A stretch of 64,000 bases of DNA from Larus michahellis (Eukaryota; Chordata; Aves; Charadriiformes; Laridae). The stretch lies in NCBI RefSeq assembly GCF_964199755.1, contig NC_133899.1:85419371-85483370 (forward strand), given 5' to 3'. The notes beneath the pieces are model-generated. The model had not been told where the DNA came from. It made no database searches and saw only the letters and a program-made list of their open reading frames with translations. Each line of letters opens with the position of its first letter. Within the stretch, counting starts at the first letter, position 1. Position numbers and translations under genes: made by a program. Of this stretch, positions 12,792-25,324 are shown in pieces.

Positions 12792-15165
12792 AAGGTAAAG
12801 GGGATACTGCATCCAGTTGGTGTCTTTGTTGCTGGAAAAATAATGACGAGCAGAAGTCTTTTTGTGTTACCTTGGTAAAAGATCCTCTGGAAGTCAAACA
12901 CTATTAACTTTAATGAAGTAGCTTTGATGGCAGGGAAGAGACAGCTGATACTACACTTCCCTAACAATAAACCACACTGACAGATAAAAACAAACATGTG
13001 CGCGATAACATATAGCATTTCAGAGAATGGAGCCAGAAACTAAGGTAGACTGATGTGATCTTTGCTTTCTTTTAAAGCCTGTTACTAGTTTTGAAATGGT
13101 TGCTTCTGAAAAGAATTGAAAATTAATTCTGCTTTTATGACAAACTTACTTCATACTACTGAAGTGGGCAAAAGCAAGTGGTAAGATTTGCCTCATTTTG
13201 TTGGCCTCTAATTTTTGGAAACTGGTTTTGATCTTGAAGATAATTTTGCCTAAAATTATACACTGTTGTTGAGAACTTAATCAGAAGAAGCAGTCTAGTC
13301 TTTTGTTGTGATGACATGCTTGCTCCTTTCTCTCTATATTCTGCTCTCTTTTTCTGAGCTTGCTGTCTTTTTCCTCTCAATTCTGGACATATTACAACTG
13401 CTTTTCATAATTTTTACTGGAGCTGGAGAACCATTTTATTTTTCATTATGTCTTTATAGTGAGGACAAACAGACATAGTGCACTTGCTAATATAAATAAT
13501 ACTAAGAAAGGAGGAGGAAAATGTTATTTTTTGCTACTCATAGTTACTTGCTTAGTGTAACTTATCTCAGTCACAGCAAAGCGTGTGTTATTCAGATCCC
13601 AGGAGCAAAAACGCAAACTAAAATGTGGCTTCCTAGTACAATAGTCTGTTACACTAAAAAAAGATTTGGCCTTAAAGTCCTCAGTAAAGGACACAGCAAG
13701 GCTGTGTTTGTACTGATAGATAATGACTAGGGATATTCATGCCGTGAACTGCATAGACTCTTTCTTTCATTCATGCTTTGTGTAAAAGTCTTTGTTTTCT
13801 TTTCATTCTTTATTTTACTGTAATTACTCTTGTTTTCTCCTGCTATAAAAGAAGGCCAGGTAGAAGATGTGCGTAAGGCAGGAACCTGATTACGGGTTTT
13901 TGGTGATCAGAACCTGTGTGTGTTCAGTGGTGTGCCATCACGGGAGAGGTGGGAGATGCATTATCTGTGCTACTGCCTGCAGCCTAGCGGTTAGGGCAGT
14001 TTTGTGGAAGCTGGGATGTGTTTTGAACTTTTTTCACCAAGCAGGTTTTACTCTCGGGTTTCTTTCTGTGTTTTCGACACTCTGATAACTGTTAGATAAA
14101 AAGTGCAGTTTTCACTGGGCTTACTTTCAAAGTGAGCCAGTTATCTACATCCAGCTAGATGACATAGGCATCTGAAGTGCAGGATGGGCTTCTGGGATGT
14201 GAGGAAGAGCCTCACCTAGGAGGATGGTGGAGTTTCAGATGTGTCTGAGCACCTACAGCCAAGCATCTTGCTGCTGAGCATTGCCGTGTTTCAGTCCTGT
14301 CGCAAACTGAACCATTCTGTCTGAGGTCTCATTGGTAGTAGCTCCATGACAGGAGTGTCTTTCTGATCCGATTCCTGCTCTTTAAAATTTTAGTAGCAAA
14401 AGCAAAGTATTTATTTGGGAAAAAACAATGTGCTAAGATCAACAATTTAAAAAACCTTTTAAAATCTTATAGCCAAAAGATTTATAGGATTTGTGATATA
14501 TCCTAGAAGCTATGGAATGTGTATTGAATCTATGCTCTAATCATGCCTGTATACTATAGTCATTTTTAGATATTTCCACTGCAGAGTTGTTGTCAGCCTC
14601 TATTTTCATTTGCATGTTTCTTGTGAGCTGCTTTTCAGACTGCATCTTTCTCATCCAGACCTCACAGCAGATTTCCTTAGGCTTTACCTTCCCTGTGAAG
14701 ACAGGTGCTTTTAAACCAAGAAGACAGGAGTTTGTTGCTTATATGAATTGTCAATATATGCAAAAAGTAGAAGTTGCTTGCTTTTACTGATAACGTTACC
14801 GTGTGTTGCAAGAGCACCATTCTTTGGGCAGGTGAATTCATGGGCTTGGTTCCTCTGAAGGCAGGCGTAATACTGTAAATAATGCAACTGATACAGTGAG
14901 AGGTGTGCGGGCAAACTCCGTAAAATGGTAGAGTCTGCCTGCTGAGAGTATTGCTTTTAGGAACAAGGTGTTTTGCTGGTTTAGAGAGGTGCTGCACAGC
15001 TGAAGGCAGAGCTTTGGACTAGTGCAGCGTTTTACTGGAGAGGGGTGAGGGAATGGCCAAAGACTTAGTGTGTTTTGCCTGCCTGCTTCTGCATTGGGAG
15101 AAAATGTTTGTAGAAGGTTGAGCTGTGAGTGGACACTGCAGGGTTAAGAGTCAACTCTGAATGGT

Positions 15166-15187
15166 GTTTCTCACCTGTTTCTCACCT
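15166..15187. repeat. 11-base perfect tandem duplication containing mirror splice donors
   Basis: GTTTCTCACCT occurs twice head to tail. Read on the minus strand, each copy gives AG|GTGAGA, a good 5' splice-site match, so two equal donors lie 11 bases apart. No convincing minus-strand exon was found next to them. Confidence 0.7.
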
Positions 15188-18100
15188 GACTTTTAATTAG
15201 CTTCCTGGTGCTTGTTCATGGCTTCTGAATGCAGGTATTGCTTACCCGCACCACGCGGTTGTTGGGTTGGTTTTTTAACTTAGAAAAGTCTTGTTCTGTT
15301 ATTTACTATTACCTATTTTTTATAGTTAAAATTTGAAAAATTGCTTTGCATTATGTTGGAGCACATAATGTTATATTTAAGTGGAATACCTGGTTTACTA
15401 TTGCAGACTGCAGAAATTGGTAAGTCTTCCAACCTCAGCGTTTTTTAATCAATGTGTTAAAAATAGACTGATAAGCTTGGCCTCTAGGGAGTAATGAGGG
15501 AATAATCCTATATTCTCACTTAGGCTCCCTCCTATTATCAGTCTGATCCTTTTCCTGATTCATTCCGTATTTCCTTTTCCAGGATGCTTTATATTCAGGA
15601 TCTTCAGATGTTGGTTGAATCAGCGTCAGATTTCCTGAAATAGATATTTTAACTTGTACGTATTTTAACATGTACATTTAACTTGTACATTTCTTTTTGA
15701 GGTCCTTGTTTACCTTTATCATGTGATAATCTTATGTTATTTCACTTATAGAGTTTTAGTTTTCATATACTCGCTGAAACTGTCTGTATGTAAGATTTCT
15801 AGTCAGCCGCTTTTGCCTTATTTTGGCATGCGAGCTTTCCAAAGGGGATGCTTTGCATTTAGGAAGAAGTGATTTTAATTTGGCATACGCTGAATACAAA
15901 TACAGCCTGAGATTGAATAAGCGCTGTGCCCTCTTGTGTTCACTTGGAAAAGCAACCAAAGTATAAGAAAATAAAGAAAGCCTACTGAATTTAAATTGGC
16001 AGAAGTTGATATATCATGCATCCTCTGTCTCAGATCCCTGCAAGAGTCTCAAACTATGGAAACAACACATTCTAGAATTCCAGAATTTGATGATTTCTCT
16101 TATTCTCTGTCCTGGGCAGTACAAATTAGATTGCTTTAATTTTAAAGGAGAAGAAGGCAAAGTGTAAGAGCACAAAAGAATAGAGTACAATAATAAGTAA
16201 AAAGAGTAAATACGTGCAAAATCAGAATTGGATCAATTTCCGACCCCAAAAAAGTAACATGCAGTAACAAAAGTTTTGCAAACTAATCCTTCCTAATCAA
16301 GTTCTATCAGTATGTTTTAGAATGTGATTTGGTATGCTTTGTGCTCGTCCAGTGAAATTATTTAATAATATGAAAGTATTCTGTTATCACATCCTTGTTG
16401 TACTGCAAGTTAAAAAAGATTGATATAAACAAAAAATGCAGTGAATTATGAATTCAGCTTGGTTTCAGTGGGGCTTTAGTTATTTTTATCTTGTCTTCAT
16501 TAGGCTTAAATCAGCAACATAATAACAGTAACTAGATTGGAATTTTGATGAACATAAAAACAATCTAGTTTATTCACCTTTGTGGGGGAACATACTTATG
16601 TATCGATTTTCCCCATGCATTTTTAAACACTGCTTTAAATTGATGTGTCTCCTGTGCATCCCCTTCCATGGTTTTTAGGTTTATTTCCTGTAGAGAACTG
16701 TAATATACGTAAGTCATGTCTTAAGTTGACCACTTTTACAGGGAGAATATATTTTGGTTTGCATGAAGTATAATTTTTGAAACAGTATTGTTACGTTTTA
16801 GGCATGAAGTTATTCACTTGTGATTTTTTTGTGAGAATTATAATTACAATGTGGTTTATTTCGTGGATCTTGTGACATTGCTGAATATCTATATGAGAGT
16901 GTCATTTTATATGCAATACTTATAACACCTCAATAAGGACTTGTTTATTGCAGATCAGTTGTTGCCTTGCTGTTTCATGGTACTGTGGGAGGGAACCAGT
17001 CTGGAAAAGAAACGGGCGTTTGCTTCATTTGGATTATGATCTGTAAAACTGGAGTGGCTCAAACATGATTTTAAGTGTCATTAGAAATCAGAAACAGCCA
17101 ATTTGGCTAGGTCTCTGTGAAGCTTTTGCCAAGTCTAATCTGAGTTTCTTTTCAGCCTGACTAATTTTGGAGGTTTTCTTTGCAGGAAATCACATTGTAT
17201 ACTTGCCTTCTGGGGACTTGGGCCCAAATAGAGAATGTGTGTATGAAATAAGATCACTTGCTGGCTTGAAATGAATATTGTTTCGTAGTTTAGGTTGGTA
17301 CTTTTGGTAAAAACTGAGATGTAGATTATGTAAAGAACAGATAAATCTTGAAGTCTGATCGAATTGTCAAATACTATGGGGGATTAGATTTTTTTTATTT
17401 AAGGAAGAGTGAGGCTTTTGAAGTAAACATGTAGAACTTTTTAGATGCTTTTATAAAAAGGTAAAATATGTATATCTGAAAGGTTCAAAAATCATGTCCA
17501 GATTGATAATGTGTATATTTGAGCAGTGTTTATATGAAAACGTTTTCTGGTTTAGAGTATAACTGATGGCTTAATGTGTAAAAATCCTTATTGAAGAATA
17601 AGAATAGAAACCCAGATTGCATAAATCTGATAATTCACTTTACTAACAATACCCAAGACAAATTAAATAGCTGCAGCACGAAGATAAGAGTTTTTAATAG
17701 GGTTACTCCTCTTCCCTCATCTTGGCTGGTGTAACATATGTAGTCAGGTCAAAACAAAGCTATTTGCTCCATGTTTATTTTTTTAATTGTGGGACAGCTT
17801 TCCTGTATCTTATTAAAGTGAGACTCCAGCTCTGAGAAAATCACTGTGTTTAGTAGAATACTGTGCAGACCAAATCCTTACTGATGATACTTGTAGATCA
17901 CACAAACTGTAGCAAAACCACCAAAACCCCCCAGTACCTGAAGTTATTGATGAAAACATCCACTGTGCTTTAATGCTAACAATATGCTGAGGATAAATCA
18001 TTTGTGAGCTTTGCTTTTGTAACTGAAAGCAAGAGCTAGTTTGAGGTGTTTGTTTCCAACCCAGAGCCTAGAAATGTGAGTTAAGTATAAGGCTTTGTTT

Positions 18101-18436
18101 CAGCTCTGTGCATAACCAATGGAGTGAAATTAAGCAATATTCTAAGGACTGGTCTAGGCTATCTGTTTACACCACCAGATTATTCTATAGTTTTGTGACA
18201 TATTGCCTTGGAGACTGAGGTGATGACAGGCCTCAATTTAGATTTGCAGTTATTTGTGTGACCTGTTCGTAAGCTGCATCTCATCTGAGGGTTCAAGACA
18301 TCCCTATTAGCTCACAATGTGGGATGACATCCACCTTCTACAGTCCTCAGAGACAAGTTTTACAGGAGAGGAAGACTGGTGCGTGAGGATCTGAGTTTAT
18401 GTCCACTCTTTCCAAGCTTACTATTTTTTAATACTC

Positions 18437-18484
18437 AATGATCTTAAGGGTCTTTTCCAACCTAAATGATTCTATGATTCTGTG
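18437..18484 (+). mobile_element. CR1 retrotransposon, 3' terminal fragment
   Basis: 'atgatcttaagggtct' is followed by 'tttccaacctaaatg' and then 'attctatgattctgtg'. This is the 3' tail shared by avian CR1 LINEs, ending in the ATTCTATG-type short repeat. The copy is severely 5' truncated, as is usual for CR1. Its orientation is + because the ATTCTATGATT end is at the right. Divergence from the common consensus is modest. Confidence 0.85.
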
Positions 18485-21400
18485 GAGGCATCGGCTTACT
18501 GATAAATCAAGATTTGTAGTCCATTGCATTTTTATTGGTTTTTTCCTTTGGGCAGACTGGTCTTTGATTGTCTTGCTGTGCCGGACCCAGTGTGGCCACC
18601 TCCCAGGGAAATCATGCCTGTCTGGACTGCTCTTGACTGTGTTCCTCACCTTGACTGCTGTTTTCATTCTCTTGCTTGAGCTGTTCAAGTCCTGCACGTG
18701 AACAACAGATGGCTGTGGTACCTGCCAGAATGAATGGTGAGTTTTTCATCGTTACTGCCAAGATGTTTCTGACTGAGATTGTTAAAGTTTCTTTCAGTAA
18801 AGGCAGTTAATTTCTGTCAACAGGAATCCAGAGAAAGAGGGGATAGGAGTGCCACGTGGTATCAGTATGGAATTGGGGCACTTAGAAAGAAACTGTAATT
18901 TCCTGTATAAATCTGCTTTTTATTTCTTTGGCTGTTTCAAGGCATGTTAGCTCTGGATAAACTTACTATTTCTCTTCAGGTATCCAATGTAATCTCTTTG
19001 AGTTAACCACATGTAGTTTAAATGGTCTTATAACCCTTTGCTGCGATCTTCCTGATCCTGTAAATTACAGCGCTTGGAATTGCTCAGTAGTTAGATGAGT
19101 ATCTAAAATATCTGGGCTTGATGCTCACAAGACAAAAAGTTGATGCTGAGTCCCAGAACTGGTGTCCAGTTCCTGTACTTCTGCTGAACGGCTGTTAGTA
19201 AAATGAAAATCACTGATGCTGTGGTAAGTTAATATTGTCGAGGCCGAACTGTATGACTTGAAATGTGGCAAAGTTGCAAGACCTTGAGAAAGGATACATT
19301 GAGAATGCAAGTTGAGGAATGCCATTGTATAGTGCAGATTTTCATGAGCAGGGGAGTTTTTGTCAAGTTTAGGAGTAACTGAATAAGCCCCCTGCTACCT
19401 GAAAAAAACTTCTGAAAAATCACTTTTGGTTGCCTATGGATTGTAGTTGGTCAGTTAATTTGAGTAGAACTGACTATTTCTAAAGTAGGGTGAAAAGGAA
19501 TACAGTCTTACTTATGGAGTATTATCAAAGATATGGGAAAACACTTTGGTAGTTTGAGGCTGGACTGAGTGACCCAGGAGTCTATATATCCTTAAAAAAT
19601 GTGTATGCTTTGTGCATATAGATCATTTTAGAACTGATACTCAATGTTGTTATATGGTTTCATTAAAAGGACCCTTGGGGTTTCTATTCCTTACCCTGTG
19701 AAATAACTTCTTCTGTGCTTTAGAATTAAGGGTTGGTTTGTTTACTTTCTGTGTTGTAGGGAGAAAATTATATACTACAACATTTTTTTTCTTTTAGTTT
19801 TGAGGCTTTCTTGGTATTGTGACATATTCTCAATCTGTTCAGAGTTCTTGGTCCATCTAAGCACAAGATGGGTGCTATTCTACCATAGGAAGTTGAAGGA
19901 GCTACATTAGTACAATATTCTACTTCTGTAATTTCTAAGTCATCATTAATTATGATTGGCTTTCTTTATTGGTGACACAGATGTGATCCCTTACAGTAAA
20001 CAGAAAAAAAAATGCACAAAAAGGAGATTAGAAGGGATCGTGTAAATCTCCTTGTTGCCCTCTAAAAATGTGTAAATGCATGGGTTCTCAAGAACAAAAC
20101 TGATATTAAAAATGCTAGCACATGTAATGCTTTATTCCAGTTATGTATAGACTGCAGATTCTATTTGATTTTTGAAGTTTTGCAGATACTAGAATTGCTT
20201 ATTTCTGCATGCCCCAAACTTCCCCCTCCTTCACTTGTCTGGGGCATTTAGGACTGACTGTATCCCAGGTGGATGACCTGACAGGTATGCTCTGAAGCTC
20301 CTGGTGAGTGGTTGGGTGATCAGGCTCTCCACAACATACAGGCTCAATACCACTGTCTTTTGAAACAAAACCCAAAGACATGGAAAACAACTTCTTATGT
20401 CAATCCTACTACTTGGAGCCAGTGCCCTAAAAGTAGGAGACCCAACTTCGGTTTCCTCTGCAGCTTGGCGGTAACATAAGGTTCTAGACCCGGCTTTTGA
20501 GTCCAAGTGTTTACAAAGTTAGTGCTTTAGTACATAACTTCTAGGCACATCTTTTATGGGATCTAATGTTAATTCTGCTCCCAGTGTGCTACTAGTTTAT
20601 CCTCTTCTTTCATATGTAGGTCTGTAAGAAATCAAAACATGTACATTGGTGTTAGCAGCAGCTTTCTTTTTGCCTGCATACCCAGATTTGATTTATAATC
20701 TTGATGTTGTCAGCATCTGACTCTAATTAACTGGATAAATGAAGCTGAGATCTTGACTGAATTAGCAGTTGAAGAATGCATCTTACCAGAAGCAGATGGA
20801 GAGAAAAAACAGTGTGTTTAGTTTATAGCCATTCCCCTGGTTTATGGCCATTTCCTATTTTTAAGGGAAAAAGTTCTGCCAAATCAATTCTTGTCAAATG
20901 CTAATTAAATTATAGTGATGATTAATCCTGATGTAAATACATTATTTCAATGTTTAGGAGAGTTATAAATAGTTTGAAGACTTAAGAGCCATTGTGAATA
21001 TATGCTTAATCTGGAGTGCATTTGGGAGAGAGAAAATGCCAATTAGATAATTCAGTGACAGTTTATACAGTTCAATTTATCCTTTGTAAATAATGTTTGT
21101 TGTTGTTAGCCTCTGTTGTAGATAGAACTCAGCTAAATCTTTTTGTTGGTAAAAAAAATCCTTATAGTGACATTTATACTGTCCTCTTTAACGTCATTCT
21201 TTTATTTTCTTACTAGAAATCTTACAGTTTTACAGAAAAGCAAGTGCTGCCATTTCTAGGCTGTGGAAAAAGAAACTGAAGCAAGGTACTCCCTAGGGTC
21301 ACTGAACAGGCTGAGAATAAAATCCATGACTGCTACCTAGCTCTGTCTGGTGCCTTAAATGCTGTGAAAGGAATATACTTTCATGGCATTTTCTACTGCA

Positions 21401-21756
21401 TGTATTAAGAAAGTGAGCAAGCAGCTTCAGTCGTTGCATTACCCTATGTATAATCTGATTATTTACTTTGATTAGTGTATGAACAATACTCTAAGGTGGG
21501 GGGGGACGGGACGGAATATACACTAATTTAAGGGGCGGGGGGAAAACCTACCATGTGAAGATACTACATTGTCAATTTAAAAAAAAAAAATAAAATATAT
21601 ATATCCCAAGCCTTGCTTTCAGTGTATTTTATCTGCTGCAAGGACGGGTCAGCCCCTTACTCATTAGTGGTGAAAAGTCTTCCTTAAAGAGGTAGCATGT
21701 CTTGGTGAAGAGCTGTTAACACTGTTACTATGCTGCACAACTTGTTTTTTTTCCAG
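18485..21756. other. Non-coding DNA, possible regulatory block near its right end
   Basis: No supportable gene. A short possible first exon beginning ATG at 18709 and ending in a donor at 18736 was considered and rejected because its acceptor is weak and its reading frame does not join the downstream exons. G-rich strings ('ggggggga', 'aggggcggggggaaa') occur near 21497-21544 and an A12 run at 21579-21590. The part at 20885-21100 is listed separately as a possible conserved element. Confidence 0.55.
20885..21100. promoter_or_regulatory. Possible conserved non-coding element, homeodomain-site rich
   Basis: This stretch is free of recognisable repeats and dense in motifs found in developmental enhancers: TAATTA-type and TTAATCC-type homeodomain sites, CCATTGTG (SOX-like), ATGCTTAAT (POU-like) and TGACAG (MEIS-like). 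Such motifs also arise by chance in AT-rich DNA, so the call rests only on their density. Its position 0.7 kb upstream of a candidate exon would fit an intronic or promoter-proximal enhancer. Confidence 0.25.
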
Positions 21757-21847
21757 CCGGCCGCGCTGGTCACCAGTCAGTGCTCCTCAGGAATGTGTTT
21801 GGAGGCAACCTTCAGGGAAAGCTCCATTCGGGTTCCAGATTGATGAG
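21757..21847 (+). CDS. Candidate internal exon of an unidentified gene
   Basis: A 91-base segment richer in GC than its surroundings, with CpGs near its start. It is preceded by 'cttgttttttttccag' and followed by GAG|GTAAAG, which are good splice signals on both sides. Two of the three frames are open; the third stops at TGA near the end. In one open frame the first base completes a codon, 30 codons follow, and the exon ends on a codon boundary (…FGFQIDE). The exon at 63905 begins on a codon boundary in its only open frame, so the two are phase-compatible. The peptide is rich in P, S, W and Q, and I do not recognise it or any domain in it. It contains no ATG in this frame, so it would be internal. 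It could instead be a non-coding exon or a chance splice pair. Confidence 0.4.
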
Positions 21848-24785
21848 GTAAAGCAACAGACCTTAGCATTTCCTTAGTCCATCACAATGGCGCCTGCAAC
21901 ACCTCAGTTCACCACTGTGCTGGCAGATGTATAAAACAAAGTTGGAGGTTAATTTATTGGTAGTGGAGAAAAGAGATCTCTGCTCCTTCATCTGCAGTAT
22001 TCTATGAATTATATGCTTATGCAAGGTGAAATGCTGATTTTTTCTATGCACTGTAATTTATGATGCATTTGCTGCTAACAGATAAGAAAGATTTGCCAAT
22101 TTTCAGTCATACACATTATATATACAAGCTGGAAATAAATATTTTTGGCTTTTGTTGGAAGGTTCAAATTTATCTGGAAGTGAAATGTAAGATAGTCTTA
22201 TACACCACGAGTATCTGTAGCCTTTTGAAAAAGTTTATCTTTCTTGTCACAATAAAGAAATAGTTTGACATTAAAAGTAGAGTTGTTTCTAATAAACAAA
22301 ACAACCAACCACCTTGCAGTAGACTATTGCATCTGCCATAGTATGGCAGTATGTGTGTGAAAGTGACAGCTAGTGCAGAGAACGTAACAGTATTCTGTTA
22401 CACATTTGCATCAATTATACAGGGCAAAACACTGTGTCACTGAGGGAGCGTTCTGTGATGGCCACCAGTGTTTTCCTAGGTGAAAGGGTAATTATTTTGC
22501 TGTTAGTTCTTTATTTATTAATAGTCAGCACCAAATGTTAGGGTAAAGGATTATTCCAAACACAGTGACAGATCAACTGTGTGGAAGATGTAGTGATTTT
22601 GCTGCTGATAAGGAAAGCTATTAGTGTAAAGATAAAGGTCTGTTTGGAATCTGAGTGCTGTTGAGTGGCATTTAAGAAAAAAGGAAAAGTGAAATGAAAT
22701 TCTGTACAGATATAGATATAACCTGGCACACGTCTACAGAGGTAAGCAAAACTTTAGGTTGTGATTCCAACTAACTGTTTTGGTTTTACTAGTATTATAA
22801 AAGAAACAGTTGAGAACCTGATCCACTTTACATTTAAATAAAAAAAAAGTCAGACTTTGAGAACTTGGATTGGGTCTTGAAAGTCGGCCCTAAGTATATG
22901 TACTCAGACTGAAGTAGATGTTAGTAAAGGAGATACGTTCAATCCTTTATTGTGTTTATACTGTTTCTGTTTCTTCAGAGACTGATCAACTTGTTGTTTG
23001 TTTTTGTTTTTTTTTTAATAAGTGTTGACTTTTGAATGTGAAATGGCAGACATTTTGCTTTAAAAAACAACACACAAACCCCAGTATTTTTGTGACTGGA
23101 ATTCCTTGCACCAATAATGATTTCCCTAACTTTCTATGGATGCTGCATGTTTCTGTAAGTAGCCTTTGTGTTTCCGTATGGCTTTCAAAAGTGCAAACTG
23201 ATTAGCAGCTGTTTTGAGGGGGGGATGGAAAGGCTTAAAATACATATTTGTCTTTGATATTATGTCTGAAAAAACAGATGAACAGCTTTCTTCAGATCAT
23301 ATGCCTCAAAGTTCCTGGGAAAGCAAATGCTCTTAATTTTGTGCGAAACTTAAACATGCCTGTGTAAAGCACACAAGATTGTGTTGAGGCTTGTGCAGAA
23401 GGACAGCAAGTTCATGCATGTGTTCTTGGCAGGGGTGACATTTAAAAGCCAGGATTGCTCCTGAATTCCCATCAGCCTTCTCTTATTTGAACCAAGAGTC
23501 CAAGAGTGCTCCAATAATGCAGCTTTTTCTGCTGGAGAAAATCTGTGTTATATGAACCAGTTTTGACTTTACAGATAAAGAAAACCTGAAAAATTTGTTT
23601 CACATTTAGCCAAATGTCTGTAGCATTGTTTGTAGGTGACTTGTGTGCTGGATAGCTGTATGCAATATGGCATTCGTGCCTCATATATACAGAGTACGCA
23701 GCTCCTTAAACTCTTTCGTGCATGTAGAAACAGCAAGTTGTTTGGGACTTTTAGATGTTTTTGAACTGCAACGTCTATAAAATTCACTGAATGGAATACA
23801 GAGAGAACTTCTTGCCTGTTTCATGTTTTCATCAGATTAAATCAGGAATAGTTTAGGTAAGACTAACATCTGAAGTGAAATGAACAAAGCTTTCAGAAAT
23901 CTAGGCTTGAAGGGACAGTTTCATGCTTGGAGTAAAGTTATTCACTAGATTATTCTCCTGAGGAATCTCAGTTTGCTGTTGTTGTTTGCTTTTGTCTTCT
24001 GGGATCTGCATCCATAAGCTAAAATCACAACCTTTGCTGGTAGCTGGCATAAGAGAATTTATTTACCACGTTGCGTAAATCTGACAAAAGCAAACTTCTG
24101 GTCAGTTTTTCTTGGGATATTTTGCCTTTATGTGGGGTGAGTTCAGGAATCTCTCCTTCACGTACTACAATTTTATTTTTTTTTTTTTAGTGACAGATTT
24201 ATTATTGAGGAGAGAGGCTATATGTGAGATAGTGGGAGAGGAAGTGAAAGATATATAGAAATACATTATTTGATTTTAAAACCATGGAATTACTTTCTTG
24301 TCTAATGAAGAATGTAATGAAATGCATTAAGAAACCGCTGCCTATCCCTGTCTCCTCAAGGCCCATGGAAGAGAATCGAAGGGGTTTTGCCCTCTTGTAA
24401 ACTCTTAGAGACGATTGCCAGGGCAGGGGGTGTTGTTCCACACAGATATCATGGAATAATGGGGCAAGGGGACAGGCCAGAGGAGACAGGATTAGCCATC
24501 TGTGAGGAGGGCAGCACAGAACCAGGAATCCTGTAGTCAACTACTAAGATTAAACACAGTTCGGTAGGTGCAACTGGAGCACACTTAAAGTCATTTCTCT
24601 TTTCATAGATTCAATGACTTTGTTTACAATAGGTCTGCAAAGTAAGCCAACTTAGGAAACTTGGGTTGGATTTTAAACGTGATTTTTAGATGTTCTACAC
24701 TTCTTAATTTTTGAGAGTTTTATTTTAAAATGTCCAAATACTATGTAGTAGGGTAGGAAAAAAATAAAATCAGTATTTTCTGCAG

Positions 24786-24809
24786 AAGCTGAATTGTGTG
24801 GAAAAAATG
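24786..24809 (+). other. Possible 24-base microexon
   Basis: 'tattttctgcag' is followed by 24 bases and then G|GTGAGT. The insert would encode eight residues (KLNCVEKM). It is a multiple of three and open in the phase that joins the exons at 21757 and 63905, so it could be skipped or included without changing frame. In a 42-kb interval, splice pairs this close are expected by chance, so this is only a candidate. Confidence 0.12.
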
Positions 24810-25193
24810 GTGAGTTGTTTGTGAGGTACTGCCTTTGTCGCTATAGACTATTTTTTTTTCATTCCAAATGTTCCTTTGTGTTAAACTTTCATAGTGTTAC
24901 ATTTTTGGGGGTATTTTTATTATATTATTTTAATTCCACAATGTCTAATAAGTGCTCAGCATGTCTCAGTGCTCGAGGTTTCGTCATGCTTAGCCATTTC
25001 CTAACTCTGCCAAATCAAAAACCACAGGGGGTTGGCAAAGCTATCAACAATACCTTTTGCAGTGTTTGAGCACAGTAATAATAAACCGGCCACTGCCCTT
25101 CATTCTGTCTGATTGGAAAAATCACCTGTGAATTTACATGAAACAACAAAACAGCTGCTGTGGAATTGGAGTCCAACCCACAACCTCACTTAC

Positions 25194-25324
25194 CTGAAAC
25201 GCTTCTGATGTTCCTAAACCATCTGGATAAACATAGCGTAGGTGACAGTTTGAGAGGGTAAAGGAGAGACGATATGGCACATATGATGAGACAGTTGCAT
25301 AACTTTCTGTTGCAGTTACTGTAA
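25194..25324 (-). CDS. Candidate coding exon on the minus strand, unidentified
   Basis: Read on the minus strand, 'tcttttttccatataatcag' precedes a 131-base open segment that ends CAG|GTAAGT, a perfect donor. Two bases finish a codon and 43 codons follow, ending on a codon boundary. The peptide is rich in S, T and Y and ends …YPDGLGTSEAFQ. A stop codon lies just upstream of the acceptor in this frame, as expected for intron. A second AG six bases inside (exon start 25318) keeps the frame. I recognise no family. If real, it belongs to a gene transcribed leftwards, opposite to the exon candidates at 21757 and 63905. An open stretch of this size with splice signals can occur by chance. Confidence 0.25.

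Larger units (their letters stand above)
9046..18436. other. Non-coding AT-rich DNA, no recognisable gene
   Basis: No supportable exon was found. Homopolymer T-runs occur at 10026-10038 and 12778-12791. There is a strong acceptor-like site near 11655 ('cttttactgcag'), but only about 17 open codons follow and the possible donor is weak. The 111-codon frame at 10146-10481 has no recognisable domain. An 11-base tandem duplication lies at 15166-15187. Confidence 0.6.

Noticed and set aside
18709..18736. Possible first coding exon (MAVVPARMN) ending in G|GTGAGT
   Set aside because: The acceptor side has no proper polypyrimidine tract, and its phase joins the 21757 exon in a frame that hits a stop in the 63905 exon.
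19555..19600. 'ggctggactgagtgacccagg' resembling a CR1 3' UTR block
   Set aside because: A single weak block without the CR1 tail.
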